From contig CAZJPG010000017.1 in assembly GCA_964547855.1 (NCBI GenBank), positions 1 through 33,160 on the forward strand: 33,160 nt of DNA, read 5' to 3'. The DNA is from JBAZHE01 sp964547855. Lineage in GTDB: Bacteria; Patescibacteriota; Patescibacteriia; Patescibacteriales; WJLG01. The notes beneath the pieces are model-generated. The model searched no databases, had not been told where the DNA came from, and saw only the letters and a list, made by a program, of their open reading frames with translations. The translations under genes and the position numbers were made by a program. Shown in pieces: positions 6,562-15,244 of the stretch. The first letter of the stretch is position 1. Each line of letters opens with the position of its first letter.

Positions 6562-7839
6562 TTAGAATGGCCACTTGGCATACTCCGATTTGCTGCCCAA
6601 TTCGCGCTCGATCTCCATTAAACGATTGTATTTAGCGGTACGCTCGGAGCGGCAAGGAGCGCCAGTCTTGATCTGGCCAGTCCCCATAGCGACCACGAAG
6701 TCAGCGATGAAAGCGTCCTCGGTCTCACCAGAGCGATGAGAGACGACGGCAGTCATATTGTTCTCGCGAGCCAAGAGAATGGCATCGACGGTCTCAGAAA
6801 CAGAACCGATCTGATTCAATTTTATCAAAATGGAATTACAGACCTTATCGTCGATTCCTTTCTGTAATCTCTTGATGTTGGTCACGAACAGATCGTCGCC
6901 GACCAATTGCTTCTTTGGATATTTCTCATGGAAAGCAGCGAAGCCTGCCCAGTCGTCCTCGCCGAAGATATCCTCGAAGGAAACGATCGGATAGCGCTCA
7001 GCCAAATCGCCATAGAACTGACCAAGATCCAAAGAATCCATAGCCTTGGCCTCTTTGCGCAAATCATATTGACCATCGGTCATGAATTCGGTAGCGGCGG
7101 CGTCGATGCCAAGCATCACGTCCTCGCCTAATTTATATCCAGCCTGACCAATAGCCTCTTTCATCAACTGGAACGGCTCTTCGTTAGATTTGACGTCTGG
7201 AGCAAAGCCTCCTTCGTCACCGATGCCGGTGGAATAACCTTTATTCTTAACGACCTTCTTAAGATGGGCATAAATCTCGGCGCACATGCGGACGGCTTCC
7301 TGAATATTCTTGGCACCGACTGGCAAGATCATATACTCCTGAATGTCAGTGGCCCAGTTGGCGTGCTTGCCGCCGTTCATGATGTTCATCATTGGGATCG
7401 GCATAGTGAACTTACCCTTGTGCTTTGGGTCAAGTTTAGACAAATACTCATACAAAGGAAGTCCTTCGGAAATAGCCTCGGCGCGAGCCACGGCCATGGA
7501 CACGGCTAAAATGGCATTGGCTCCGAGCTTGGATTTATTCTCTGTACCGTCTAACTTTATCATGATGTCGTCGATGACGCGCTGATTGGCAGCGTCCTGA
7601 CCGACCAATTTATAAGAGATGATCTTGTTGACGTTCTCTACGGCCTTAGTCACACCAGCGCCGTTATAGCGCTTGAGGTCGCCGTCGCGAAGTTCGACCG
7701 CTTCATAGCTTCCAGTCGAAGCACCAGACGGAACCAACGACTTGCCGATAGAACCATCCTCCAAAACGACAGTGGCGCCGATGGTTGGATTACCGCGGGA
7801 ATCCAAATATTCTTGAGCTGTGATCTCTTTGATTTTCAT
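6562..7839 (-). CDS. eno: enolase (phosphopyruvate hydratase)
   Basis: A 425-residue cytoplasmic glycolytic enzyme converting 2-phosphoglycerate to phosphoenolpyruvate with Mg. Seen: EYLDSRGNPTIGATV and GASTGSYEAVELRD at the N-terminus, GIGDEGGFAP, the metal-binding VSFEDIFGEDDW (most enolases read SIED here; the acidic residues are kept), GDDLFVTN, LIKLNQIGS with the catalytic Lys, and SHRSGETED. Length is typical. It has its own promoter candidate and a strong terminator. No Shine-Dalgarno sequence precedes the ATG; the roughly 30-nt leader is AT-rich. Confidence 0.98.
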   Translation of the reverse strand: MKIKEITAQEYLDSRGNPTIGATVVLEDGSIGKSLVPSGASTGSYEAVELRDGDLKRYNGAGVTKAVENVNKIISYKLVGQDAANQRVIDDIMIKLDGTENKSKLGANAILAVSMAVARAEAISEGLPLYEYLSKLDPKHKGKFTMPIPMMNIMNGGKHANWATDIQEYMILPVGAKNIQEAVRMCAEIYAHLKKVVKNKGYSTGIGDEGGFAPDVKSNEEPFQLMKEAIGQAGYKLGEDVMLGIDAAATEFMTDGQYDLRKEAKAMDSLDLGQFYGDLAERYPIVSFEDIFGEDDWAGFAAFHEKYPKKQLVGDDLFVTNIKRLQKGIDDKVCNSILIKLNQIGSVSETVDAILLARENNMTAVVSHRSGETEDAFIADFVVAMGTGQIKTGAPCRSERTAKYNRLMEIERELGSKSEYAKWPF

Positions 7840-7874
7840 AGTGATATGATAATTATTTATTAAAGCAATATTAA

Positions 7875-7902
7875 ATTATAGCTTAAAATCGGTAAAAATC
7901 AA
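7875..7902 (-). promoter_or_regulatory. promoter candidate for eno
   Basis: Minus-strand TTGATT (7897-7902), 16 bp, perfect TATAAT (7875-7880). It lies immediately past the stop codon of the upstream gene. Confidence 0.6.
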
Positions 7903-7913
7903 GGTGGCAAAAG

Positions 7914-8966
7914 CTATAACTTGGCGACAAACAACCCTAATAGAGTTCCGGCTTCGCCCTCCCCGGTCTTGGAGCGACGATCGATCTCGATCAAATCAGA
8001 AAGCAAACTCTTAAGATCGTCGGTCTTAAAATTCCTAGCCTGATCAGCCGCCTTGCCGACGACATAAGAATTCAATTTTAATTCGGAAGCAATGGAGCGA
8101 GTATTTTTGCCTTCATCCAAAGCCGCCCTGATCTGCAAGACGATCTTGATCTGTCTGACGACCATAGACAATATATATATCTCATTGGAGCCGGACAGCA
8201 TCTCCTCCTCCAAAAGTTTGGCCGATAAAGATCTATTGCGCGAGGCGATAGCATCGGTCAAGGCAAAGATATTGTCCTCAAATGGTCCTTTGACCAACTC
8301 GGACACATCGGACTCGGTCACTTCGGCCAAGCGAGATTCGCCGACCATAGCTGGCTGTTGTCCTTTCTTATAATTTATTAACTTGTCGATCTCCCGATCG
8401 ATCTGCCACATATCGCCAGCCGTAGCCGCGATCAAGGCGACAGCCGCCTTGGGCTCGATGACTCCACCGCGCCTTTCGGCTTCGGATCTTATCCAGGCGG
8501 TCAAATCGACGTTGTTGAATTTATGAAACTCCTGTTTTATCTTAGTGCCCGACAAAAAATCAAAAAGCTGCTTTTCGATCTTGTTCAATGGCTTCTCGCG
8601 GCCATCGGCATCGAGCTTAACGGTCTCTTCAGAATTATATCGCTTCTTGGTCTTGATGAAGTTCTCCAAAAAAACGATGATATTGTCGTTACCGGATTTT
8701 TCTTTGGCTTGGAAATATTCCAAGACTTGCGGCAATAGATCTTTGGTCTTGGTGCGGAGGATATTCTCGATGACGATCATCCTCTTAGGCGCCAAAAGCG
8801 ACCCGCCGGAAGACTTCTCGTTTATCTCTTTAAGAGAACATTTCTCCCCATCCACCCAATCCAAACTACCACCGCTTTTATCGACGTCATTGATAAATTT
8901 TCCCTTAAGTTCGGAAAGTTTCTTCTTGGCTCGGAAATCATCCTCGCCGTATAGGAATATGATCAT
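7914..8966 (-). CDS. holA: DNA polymerase III delta subunit
   Basis: A 350-residue clamp-loader subunit that opens the beta clamp. Seen: the family start IIFLYGEDDFRAKKKLSELK, a degenerate AAA+ N-terminal half without a Walker motif, then WIRSEAERRGG and AATAGDMWQIDREIDKL, typical of HolA, and a helical C-terminal domain (VRQIKIVLQIRAAL, QARNFKTDDLKSLLSDLIEI). Length fits the family. A GTG three codons upstream (8975) is unlikely because it overlaps the -10 element of the promoter candidate; with the ATG at 8966 the mRNA would be leaderless or nearly so. The next unit, eno, starts 75 bp downstream with its own promoter, and I see no terminator between them. Confidence 0.92.
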   Translation of the reverse strand: MIIFLYGEDDFRAKKKLSELKGKFINDVDKSGGSLDWVDGEKCSLKEINEKSSGGSLLAPKRMIVIENILRTKTKDLLPQVLEYFQAKEKSGNDNIIVFLENFIKTKKRYNSEETVKLDADGREKPLNKIEKQLFDFLSGTKIKQEFHKFNNVDLTAWIRSEAERRGGVIEPKAAVALIAATAGDMWQIDREIDKLINYKKGQQPAMVGESRLAEVTESDVSELVKGPFEDNIFALTDAIASRNRSLSAKLLEEEMLSGSNEIYILSMVVRQIKIVLQIRAALDEGKNTRSIASELKLNSYVVGKAADQARNFKTDDLKSLLSDLIEIDRRSKTGEGEAGTLLGLFVAKL

Positions 8967-8975
8967 ACAAATCAC

Positions 8976-9004
8976 AATTTACTCTATTTCACGATAAAAA
9001 TCAA
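8976..9004 (-). promoter_or_regulatory. promoter candidate for holA giving a leaderless transcript
   Basis: Minus-strand TTGATT (8999-9004), 17 bp, TAAATT (8976-8981). A start six to seven bases past the -10 falls at about 8969, three bases from the ATG. Confidence 0.5.
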
Positions 9005-9031
9005 CCGAAGCGGACGCCTAAATTTTCAAAT

Positions 9032-9064
9032 AAAAAACGGGGCGGACAATTTTGTCCAACCCCG
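9032..9064 (-). terminator. intrinsic terminator of the FGGY kinase gene
   Basis: CGGGG (9038-9042) with GGACA inside pairs with TGTCC and CCCCG (9060-9064), and the minus-strand 3' arm runs into six T. It starts 25 bp past the stop codon. Confidence 0.88.
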
Positions 9065-9089
9065 ATAAGACGATAGGTCGTCTATTGTT

Positions 9090-10676
9090 TTACTTTTTGA
9101 TGAACCCGACATGATTCAATGTCGGCGCCACTTTTTCAGCCAATTGAGCATAAGCGTCGAACATCTGATCATAGACGCCAACCCTCTCCTGTTGCGGCTT
9201 GAATAATTTACCGCCGGATGGACGCATTTTTTCCAAAAATTCCGGCCAGTATATTTTCTCTCCGGCAACTTTTGTCTTGGCCCCGAAAAGCGCCATCAAG
9301 GCGGCGCCATTGGCTGAGCCTTCGGTCGCTGTCGCACCGAGGATACGAGTCGGGGTATTGAAGACATCGGCCCACATCTGGGCGACGAAATTGGCTTTCT
9401 TCAAAATACCGCCGCCAAGCACGTATTCGCTGGCATTGATTCCCTGCTTACGCATGGCCTCGACACTATAGCGAATTGTGAACATCGGAGCGACCAACGA
9501 AGCCCGCAATAAATACCCCGGGTAATTATTACTGCTATTAACATTAAAGATCGCCGAATGAGCTTCTTCGGCCAGATAGACTCCGTGCTCCGGTTTGGCG
9601 AAGGGCAGAACGATAATACCACCACAATCGGCCGGAGCGGCCGCTGCCGCTGGCATGAACTCCTGAAAGACCTCGCCCTTCAGCTTCTTACCTTTAAGAC
9701 CGAAACCGGCCGCATTGGCGAACATATACATCATGTTGTTCAACCATTGCGTTCCATTTTCGATATGGCACATCAGAAAAGGCGTACCACCAGGCGTCAT
9801 AAACGGCTCAACGCCGGGATGGACACCTTTAAAAACCTGGTTCGTGACTGTATTAGCGCAAATGGAAGTGCCAAGCGATGCGGCGGCTACGCCTTCTTTC
9901 CAGACATAGGTTCCGGCCAAGGCCGTTCCCTGATCTCCGGCGGCGGCAATGATCGGCGTTCCGATAGCCAACCCGCTCAACATACTGCCAACTTCATCCA
10001 CTTGACCGATAACCGTTCCGACCATGTGCGCCCGAGGAAGCAAGGATATTATATCCCTTCTTGATATTCCCGGCTCAATGGCGTCAAACAGGGCGACCAT
10101 TCTGGAATCGTAATGCAATGAATTCTGGTTTATTGGGAACATGCCCCTGGCCTCGCAAAAACTCAAACCTTCAGCCGAAGGACCTCCCAGACAGGTGGAC
10201 AAGAAACCGGCCGGTGTAGTTATGCTGACGACTTTTTCGGCGATGGACGGATTCTCCCTTAACCACTCAAGCCATCGAACGACCGTGACCCGTTGCGGCA
10301 TATTAATGCCGAAAAGATCGGAAAGATCCTCTGACTCCTGTTTGCTGCCAGGATAACACCACAGCCTCACCGGATTGAGAACGCCACCGTCTTCCATGGT
10401 AATGACCAATCCGTGCATTTGCCCGGAGGGACAAAAAGCGGCGCAGTCACTTGGCTTGTACCCCAATTTTCTCAACTTCGCCCAAAGCTGGGACATCGAA
10501 TTTTTGAGAGCCGTCTTCCAGTCTTCGGTGTTTTGCGTACCATTGACCGGATCGGGCACAGGGTAATCGCCTTTAGCGAGAAAGTTGCCCTCGACATCGA
10601 TCGCATAAGAACACCCTCCTTGGGTGCCAAGATCGAAACCAATGAAAACACTGCGGGGCGACAAAGACTTGGTCAT
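9090..10676 (-). CDS. FGGY-family carbohydrate kinase, xylulokinase-like
   Basis: A 528-residue sugar kinase with the actin/hexokinase fold. Seen: the N-terminal phosphate loop FIGFDLGTQGG, SGQMHGLVI near residue 85, AAAGDQGTALAG holding the catalytic Asp, the ATP-binding ASLGTSICANT, and the C-terminal VLGGGILKKANFVAQMWADV and GATATEGSANGAAL. This pattern fits xylulokinase best, feeding xylulose 5-phosphate into the pentose-phosphate pathway, but substrate cannot be set from motifs, and ribulokinase or another FGGY kinase is possible. AAAGGAGG six bases before the ATG is the strongest ribosome-binding site in the window, and a TTGACA promoter lies upstream with a hairpin in the leader. It is divergent from uvrA and monocistronic. 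Confidence 0.88.
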   Translation of the reverse strand: MTKSLSPRSVFIGFDLGTQGGCSYAIDVEGNFLAKGDYPVPDPVNGTQNTEDWKTALKNSMSQLWAKLRKLGYKPSDCAAFCPSGQMHGLVITMEDGGVLNPVRLWCYPGSKQESEDLSDLFGINMPQRVTVVRWLEWLRENPSIAEKVVSITTPAGFLSTCLGGPSAEGLSFCEARGMFPINQNSLHYDSRMVALFDAIEPGISRRDIISLLPRAHMVGTVIGQVDEVGSMLSGLAIGTPIIAAAGDQGTALAGTYVWKEGVAAASLGTSICANTVTNQVFKGVHPGVEPFMTPGGTPFLMCHIENGTQWLNNMMYMFANAAGFGLKGKKLKGEVFQEFMPAAAAAPADCGGIIVLPFAKPEHGVYLAEEAHSAIFNVNSSNNYPGYLLRASLVAPMFTIRYSVEAMRKQGINASEYVLGGGILKKANFVAQMWADVFNTPTRILGATATEGSANGAALMALFGAKTKVAGEKIYWPEFLEKMRPSGGKLFKPQQERVGVYDQMFDAYAQLAEKVAPTLNHVGFIKK

Positions 10677-10745
10677 GCAAACCTCCTTTGTTTTTGTGAA
10701 ATTTATTGTAAAAAACGTTCGACTCGCTCTTTTAGGGCGAGCCTT

Positions 10746-10775
10746 AGATTACCCCAAAACGCTCAATATTGTCAA
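10746..10775 (-). promoter_or_regulatory. promoter candidate for the FGGY kinase, with leader hairpin
   Basis: Minus-strand TTGACA (10770-10775), 18 bp, TAATCT (10746-10751). The -35 is perfect, the -10 poor, which could mean an activated promoter. A CTCGC/GCGAG hairpin (about 10723-10741) falls right at the predicted transcript start. Confidence 0.45.
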
Positions 10776-10811
10776 CTCATGGATCATTATTCAAATACCT
10801 TTCCGGCAGCC

Positions 10812-10840
10812 TTGCGCCAAGCGATTTTTTCGTGTACAAT
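10812..10840 (+). promoter_or_regulatory. promoter candidate for uvrA
   Basis: TTGCGC (10812-10817), 17 bp, TACAAT (10835-10840). No SOS-type operator was recognised. The leader to the ATG is about 30 nt with no Shine-Dalgarno sequence. Confidence 0.5.
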
Positions 10841-10876
10841 GAATAATTAATTTTTCATTTTTAATCGAATTCCAAT

Positions 10877-13765
10877 ATGGCCACTGCCAACAACAACTCC
10901 GTTAAGAATATTCGCATCAAAGGTGCGCGCGTCCACAACCTCAAGAACGTCAACGTCGAGATTCCCCGCGACAAATTAGTCGTCATAACCGGCCTCTCCG
11001 GCTCTGGTAAATCCAGCCTCGCCTTCGACACCCTCTATGCCGAAGGTCAGCGCCGCTATGTCGAATCTCTATCGGCCTATGCCAGACAATTCATCGGTCT
11101 TATGGATAAGCCGGACGTCGACTCGATCGACGGCCTATCTCCAGCCATCTCCATCGACCAAAAAAGCGCTTCGCACAATCCTCGCTCCACTGTCGGTACG
11201 GTCACGGAAATATATGACTACCTGCGTTTGCTTTACGCCCGCGTCGGAGTACCTCATTGTCCAGAGTGCGGGAAAAAAGTAAAAAAATACTCGGTCGATG
11301 AGATCGTCGAGCAGATCAAAAAACAATTCTCGAGCCAAAACGCTTTGATCTTATCGCCAGTAGTAAAAGACAAGAAGGGCGAACATCGCCAAACGATCGA
11401 CGGCATAGCCAAGGCCGGTTTCTCGCGCGTGCGATTCGACGGCGAGATATATTCCTTGGACGAGATCGAAGACATGTCGATCGACAAACAAAAGAAACAC
11501 ACAGTCGAAATAATCATCGACGCCCTTGAAGTTTCGAATGACAAAGAAGATTTGGCAAGACTTTCTGAGAGCGTAGAAAAGGCCATCGACCTATCCAATG
11601 GCTTAGTGTCTATCTGCCCATTGGACGAGAAAAAGAAAACTTGCACCGACAAAGAACAGACCTTCTCTAAATTATTCGCCTGCCCTGACTGCGGCATATC
11701 TCTCACTGAACTGGAGCCGCGCAACTTTTCCTTCAACTCTCCTCACGGCGCTTGCCCGGCCTGCGACGGCCTTGGAACTAAATTAGAGATCGACCCAGAT
11801 TCCATAATCAACAAAAACCTGACTTTGGCCCAGGGCGCTATTAAGCCGATGTCGCATTCCATCAACGGCCCGCAGACCTGGCTTCTTCGCATCCTAGGGA
11901 CGGTCGGTGAAGAATATGGCTTTGACCTTAATACTCCGCTCAAGGACTTCACTGCCAAACAAATGGAAATCTTGCTCAACGGCACCGGCAAGAAGGATTA
12001 CCACATGGACTATGAATCAGATAAATTCTCTGGCGAGTTCGTGACCAATTTCGAAGGCATTATCCCAAATTTGGAGCGCCGCTATCAGCAGACCGATTCC
12101 GATTATGTCCGTAAAGAGATCGGTAAATACATGAAAGTCCTGCTCTGCCCCAAGTGTCATGGCAAGAGATTGAAGCCGGAGGTCTTGGGCGTTCTAATAG
12201 AGGGGTCTTCGATATACGACGTCTCTTCAAAGACCATCGACGAAGCCAAAAAATTCTTCGAAAAATTAGACACTGCCCCATCTTGGACGGCTAAAGACAA
12301 AAAGATCGCCGCCCAGATCATCAAAGAGATCCGCGCTCGCCTTGCTTTCCTTTCTAATGTCGGATTGAATTACCTTACTTTAGACCGCTCTGCCGTAACT
12401 CTGTCCGGAGGTGAAGCTCAGCGCATCCGCTTAGCCACCCAGATTGGTTCGGCTTTGGTCGGCGTATTGTATATATTAGATGAGCCATCCATCGGCTTGC
12501 ACCAGCGCGACAACTCCAAACTAATCGAAACCCTCAAGGAATTGCGCGATCTAGGCAATAGCGTCGTCGTGGTCGAGCATGACGAAGAGACCATCGACGC
12601 CTCAGACTTCGTAGTGGACGTCGGACCGCGCGCTGGTATTCACGGCGGAGAGATCGTGGCCGTCGGCACTCCGCAAGAGATCAGGAACAACGCCAAATCG
12701 TTGACCGGCCAATACCTCTCCGGAAAAAAGACCATTCCTCTTCCTAAGAAATATCGTCCTGGAAACGGCCGCTCGATAAAAATAATCGGTGCTACCGAAA
12801 ACAATCTTAAGAAAATCGATGTCGAGATACCATTAGGAAAATTCGTGGCTATCACCGGCGTATCCGGTTCCGGCAAATCGACCTTAATGAACGACATCTT
12901 GGCCAAAGCACTGACCAAACATTTCTACAACAGCAAAGAAGAGCCGGGCAAGCACGAACGCATCGAAGGATTGCACGCCATCGACAAGGTCATCGATATC
13001 GACCAGTCGCCGATCGGCCGCACCCCTCGTTCCAATCCAGCCACCTACACTGGCGCTTTCACTCCGATCCGTGATCTTTTCGCCTCTCTTCCTGAAGCCA
13101 AAATCCGCGGTTATAAATCAGGTCGTTTCTCCTTCAACGTTTCCGGTGGACGCTGCGAGGCCTGCGCCGGCGACGGACTAGTAAAGATCGAGATGCAGTT
13201 CTTGCCCGATGTCTATGTCGAATGCGAAGTCTGTCACGGTAAGCGCTATAATAAAGAAGCCTTAGAGATATATTATAAAGGCAAAAATATTTACGACGTC
13301 TTAGACATGACCGTCGAAGAGGCCATGAACTTCTTTGAGAACGTCCCAGCCATATCGCAGAAAATGTCCATGCTTTATGAAGTCGGTCTTGGTTATATAA
13401 AAGTCGGACAATCAGCCACAACCCTATCCGGCGGTGAAGCTCAGAGAGTCAAATTGGCCACCGAGCTCGCTCGTCGCTCTACTGGCAAAACCCTTTACAT
13501 CCTAGACGAACCGACCACGGGTCTTCATTTCGATGATATCCGCAACCTCCTAGAGGTCTTGAATAAATTAGTCGATCGCGGTAACACAGTCTTGATCATC
13601 GAACATAATCTTGATGTCATTAAGTCGGCCGATTGGGTCATTGACTTGGGACCGGAAGGTGGCAACAAGGGAGGAATCATCGTCGCTCAAGGCACTCCTA
13701 AAGATGTGGCCAAAGCAAAAGGAAGTTATACCGGACAATATCTTTCCAAGATCATAGGTAAATAA
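10877..13765 (+). CDS. uvrA: excinuclease ABC subunit A
   Basis: A 962-residue DNA-damage sensor of nucleotide excision repair, which loads UvrB at lesions. Seen: two ABC ATPase modules with Walker A GLSGSGKSS at residue 39 and GVSGSGKST at about 661; two signature motifs, LSGGEAQRIRLATQIG and LSGGEAQRVKLATELA; Walker B segments ILDEPSIGLHQRD and ILDEPTTGLHFDD; and Cys pairs of the zinc modules (CPECGKK; CPDCG with CPACDGLG; CPKCHGKRL; CEACAGDG with CEVCHGKRY). Length and order are canonical. It is alone on the plus strand, divergent from the FGGY kinase, with its own terminator. uvrB and uvrC are not in the window. Confidence 0.98.
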   Translation: MATANNNSVKNIRIKGARVHNLKNVNVEIPRDKLVVITGLSGSGKSSLAFDTLYAEGQRRYVESLSAYARQFIGLMDKPDVDSIDGLSPAISIDQKSASHNPRSTVGTVTEIYDYLRLLYARVGVPHCPECGKKVKKYSVDEIVEQIKKQFSSQNALILSPVVKDKKGEHRQTIDGIAKAGFSRVRFDGEIYSLDEIEDMSIDKQKKHTVEIIIDALEVSNDKEDLARLSESVEKAIDLSNGLVSICPLDEKKKTCTDKEQTFSKLFACPDCGISLTELEPRNFSFNSPHGACPACDGLGTKLEIDPDSIINKNLTLAQGAIKPMSHSINGPQTWLLRILGTVGEEYGFDLNTPLKDFTAKQMEILLNGTGKKDYHMDYESDKFSGEFVTNFEGIIPNLERRYQQTDSDYVRKEIGKYMKVLLCPKCHGKRLKPEVLGVLIEGSSIYDVSSKTIDEAKKFFEKLDTAPSWTAKDKKIAAQIIKEIRARLAFLSNVGLNYLTLDRSAVTLSGGEAQRIRLATQIGSALVGVLYILDEPSIGLHQRDNSKLIETLKELRDLGNSVVVVEHDEETIDASDFVVDVGPRAGIHGGEIVAVGTPQEIRNNAKSLTGQYLSGKKTIPLPKKYRPGNGRSIKIIGATENNLKKIDVEIPLGKFVAITGVSGSGKSTLMNDILAKALTKHFYNSKEEPGKHERIEGLHAIDKVIDIDQSPIGRTPRSNPATYTGAFTPIRDLFASLPEAKIRGYKSGRFSFNVSGGRCEACAGDGLVKIEMQFLPDVYVECEVCHGKRYNKEALEIYYKGKNIYDVLDMTVEEAMNFFENVPAISQKMSMLYEVGLGYIKVGQSATTLSGGEAQRVKLATELARRSTGKTLYILDEPTTGLHFDDIRNLLEVLNKLVDRGNTVLIIEHNLDVIKSADWVIDLGPEGGNKGGIIVAQGTPKDVAKAKGSYTGQYLSKIIGK

Positions 13766-13771
13766 TAAAAG

Positions 13772-13798
13772 ACGCTGGCGTTATGCCGGCGTTTTTTT
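13772..13798 (+). terminator. intrinsic terminator of uvrA
   Basis: ACGCTGGC (13772-13779) pairs with GCCGGCGT (13785-13792) with one T-G pair, followed by seven T to 13798. It begins six bases past the stop codon. Confidence 0.9.
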
Positions 13799-13802
13799 GT
13801 AT

Positions 13803-13839
13803 AAAAAAAATGGCTCCCTATCCGCTGACAGGAAGCCAT
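13803..13839 (-). terminator. minus-strand intrinsic terminator of a non-coding unit
   Basis: ATGGCTCCCT (13810-13819) pairs with AGGAAGCCAT (13830-13839) with one mismatch, and on the minus strand the 3' arm runs into eight T. No minus-strand protein gene lies before it until 14456, and that gene has its own terminator at 14411-14440, so it implies a separate minus-strand transcript in between. Confidence 0.8.
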
Positions 13840-14333
13840 GTTCTCATTTTTTAGCGCATTCGCCCGACTCTTCCGAGAGTCGGTGGCGACAAAGATAAAG
13901 AAACAAAGTAGCTAGGTAAAACCGGTAGTGAACATCGCTCAACGATCCTTTCGTGTTTGGCTTGCCGCGTCCGGTGCGGCTCTTGTTTCGAGTTGATCAG
14001 GAAGCAGCGTAGCTACAGAAAGCCAGTCGTGAAGATCATTCTCTTCGGTCTCCTTTTGTTGTTTTTCCGCACGACATTGTACGGAATATTTTTGGCCGCC
14101 GTTCTTCGAGTAGGCAGCCCGGTTCGTTTTTTGCCGGAGCGATCATTTTGATCGACCGGCCTTCGCGGGATAATGGCTGGGCGCGTTCGGGATTATTGGT
14201 GCGCACCTTTTTCCGAACCCGATGGATTTCTCCGCCCGCCAAATGGTCGGCAGGAGCAGCGACAGAATCAGAAACATATTTTCGCCGGTCCTTGCCGTGG
14301 CGACGCCGACCTGAAACTTACGTCGGTCATCGT
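13803..14333 (-). ncRNA. candidate structured non-coding RNA, about 530 nt
   Basis: The stretch between uvrA and the 14456 gene has no credible protein gene but is GC-rich and packed with stems. Seen: CCGAC/GTCGG (14306-14326), GCCGG-TCGATCA with TGATCG-ct-CCGGC (14133-14160), GGCTGCC/GGCGGCC (14094-14119), TTCCGTAC/GTGCGGAA (14065-14086, one T-G pair), a long-range GTAGCTA/TAGCTAC pairing (13908-13914 with 14010-14016) that encloses GCCGC/GCGGC (13964-13980), and CGCC-CGACTCT/AGAGTCG-GGCG (13861-13888). A TG-extended -10 element lies just upstream on the minus strand and a strong terminator ends it. I found no hallmark of RNase P RNA, tmRNA, SRP RNA or 6S RNA. The class is unknown and transcription is inferred. 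Confidence 0.5.
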
Positions 14334-14338
14334 TATGC

Positions 14339-14347
14339 ATAATATCA
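14339..14347 (-). promoter_or_regulatory. extended -10 promoter candidate for the structured RNA
   Basis: Minus-strand TGA-TATTAT (14347-14339) matches a TGn-extended -10. No good -35 box at the usual distance. Predicted start is near 14332. Confidence 0.4.
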
Positions 14348-14410
14348 CATTAGTAAACAGATACCTGAAGACACAAAACACTAAAATTTCAGTTATTTTA
14401 CTATTTTTTT

Positions 14411-14440
14411 ATAATAAAACTACCCGCCAATGGCGGGTAG
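14411..14440 (-). terminator. intrinsic terminator of the sigma-to-IMPase operon
   Basis: CTACCCGCC (14420-14428) and GGCGGGTAG (14432-14440) form a perfect 9-bp stem with a 3-nt loop, followed on the minus strand by TTTTATTAT. It starts 16 bp past the stop codon of the 14456 gene. Confidence 0.9.
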
Positions 14441-14455
14441 TAAATCATCGACTTG

Positions 14456-15232
14456 CTATACCTTTTTTAAAACTTTTAGAACTTCACTATGAACCAAACC
14501 ATTAGTCGCTATCATATCTTTGCTCTTTAATGTCCACTCTCTTCCTGCCTCATCGGTCACTCTTCCGCCCGCCTCAGAGACTAATAAAGTTCCGGCGGCC
14601 ACATCCCAAGACTTGGCACCAGGAATGAAAATCGAATCCGTTCTCCCACATGCCACATAAGCGAGCTCCAAAGAAGCTGACCCCAGCTGTCTAATATCGT
14701 AATCGCGCGGCTTACGATAAGAATAATAACCGACAGCCTTTTTAACGTCATTCTTTTTGCCACCATGACAAAAAGTATGAAAGGCTCTTTCTGGACCGCA
14801 AGACGAAACTCTGATCTTTTTACCGTTCAAGAAAGCACCCTTGCCTCTTTCGGCCACGAACATCTCATTCAAGAGAGGCAAATAGACCACCCCTAAAATA
14901 ATTTCCCCTTCATAGGCCACGCCGATAGAAACGGCGAAGGCTGGAAAATGAAAAGAGAAATTAGTCGTTCCATCCAACGGATCGACTATCCATGAATACT
15001 TGGACTTTTTATCGTTATCACCAGACTCCTCGGAAAGTATATGATGGCCTGGAAAGACTTCTTTAATTGCCGATAAGATGATCTTCTCCGCTTCTTTATC
15101 GGCCGGGGTGACCAATTGAGTGAAGCCTTTTACTTTAACATCCGACCTATCGAAAGTCTTGAACTCTTTGGCCAATAATTTACCGGCGGCGCGAGCAGCC
15201 GACACAGCCACAGTTTTGATCTTTTTTTCCAT
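14456..15232 (-). CDS. inositol monophosphatase family protein
   Basis: A 258-residue Mg-dependent, Li-sensitive-type sugar phosphatase. Seen: the metal-binding EES at 68-70, WIVDPLDGTTNF at 81-92, and the C-terminal SWDVAAGTLLVSEAGG. This is the canonical layout of the SuhB/IMPase/CysQ superfamily, and length fits. Candidate substrates are inositol 1-phosphate, other sugar phosphates or 3'-phosphoadenosine 5'-phosphate; motifs do not separate these. It starts 12 bp after the phosphoesterase gene and is the last gene of the six-gene minus-strand cluster, followed by a strong terminator. Confidence 0.92.
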   Translation of the reverse strand: MEKKIKTVAVSAARAAGKLLAKEFKTFDRSDVKVKGFTQLVTPADKEAEKIILSAIKEVFPGHHILSEESGDNDKKSKYSWIVDPLDGTTNFSFHFPAFAVSIGVAYEGEIILGVVYLPLLNEMFVAERGKGAFLNGKKIRVSSCGPERAFHTFCHGGKKNDVKKAVGYYSYRKPRDYDIRQLGSASLELAYVACGRTDSIFIPGAKSWDVAAGTLLVSEAGGRVTDEAGREWTLKSKDMIATNGLVHSEVLKVLKKV

Positions 15233-15244
15233 ATTAAATAAAAA

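Noticed and set aside
13861..13888. Strong hairpin CGCC-CGACTCT/AGAGTCG-GGCG as a terminator
   Set aside because: No T-run follows on either strand; the true terminator is the next hairpin at 13803-13839.
13999..14008. AGGAAGCAGC on the plus strand, as in the conserved domain of SRP RNA
   Set aside because: The preceding GTCAGG-type 5' strand and GGAA tetraloop are missing, and the promoter and terminator signals here point to the minus strand.
13803..14333. RNase P RNA or tmRNA in the structured stretch
   Set aside because: No GAGGAAAGTCC or ACAGAAA-type P4 elements in the right order, no tRNA-like end and no proteolysis-tag frame were found on either strand.
13957..14505. Open frames of 64-110 codons in the gene-free stretch after uvrA
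   Set aside because: Arg/Pro-rich, low-complexity translations without ribosome-binding sites or family motifs, overlapping each other in several frames.
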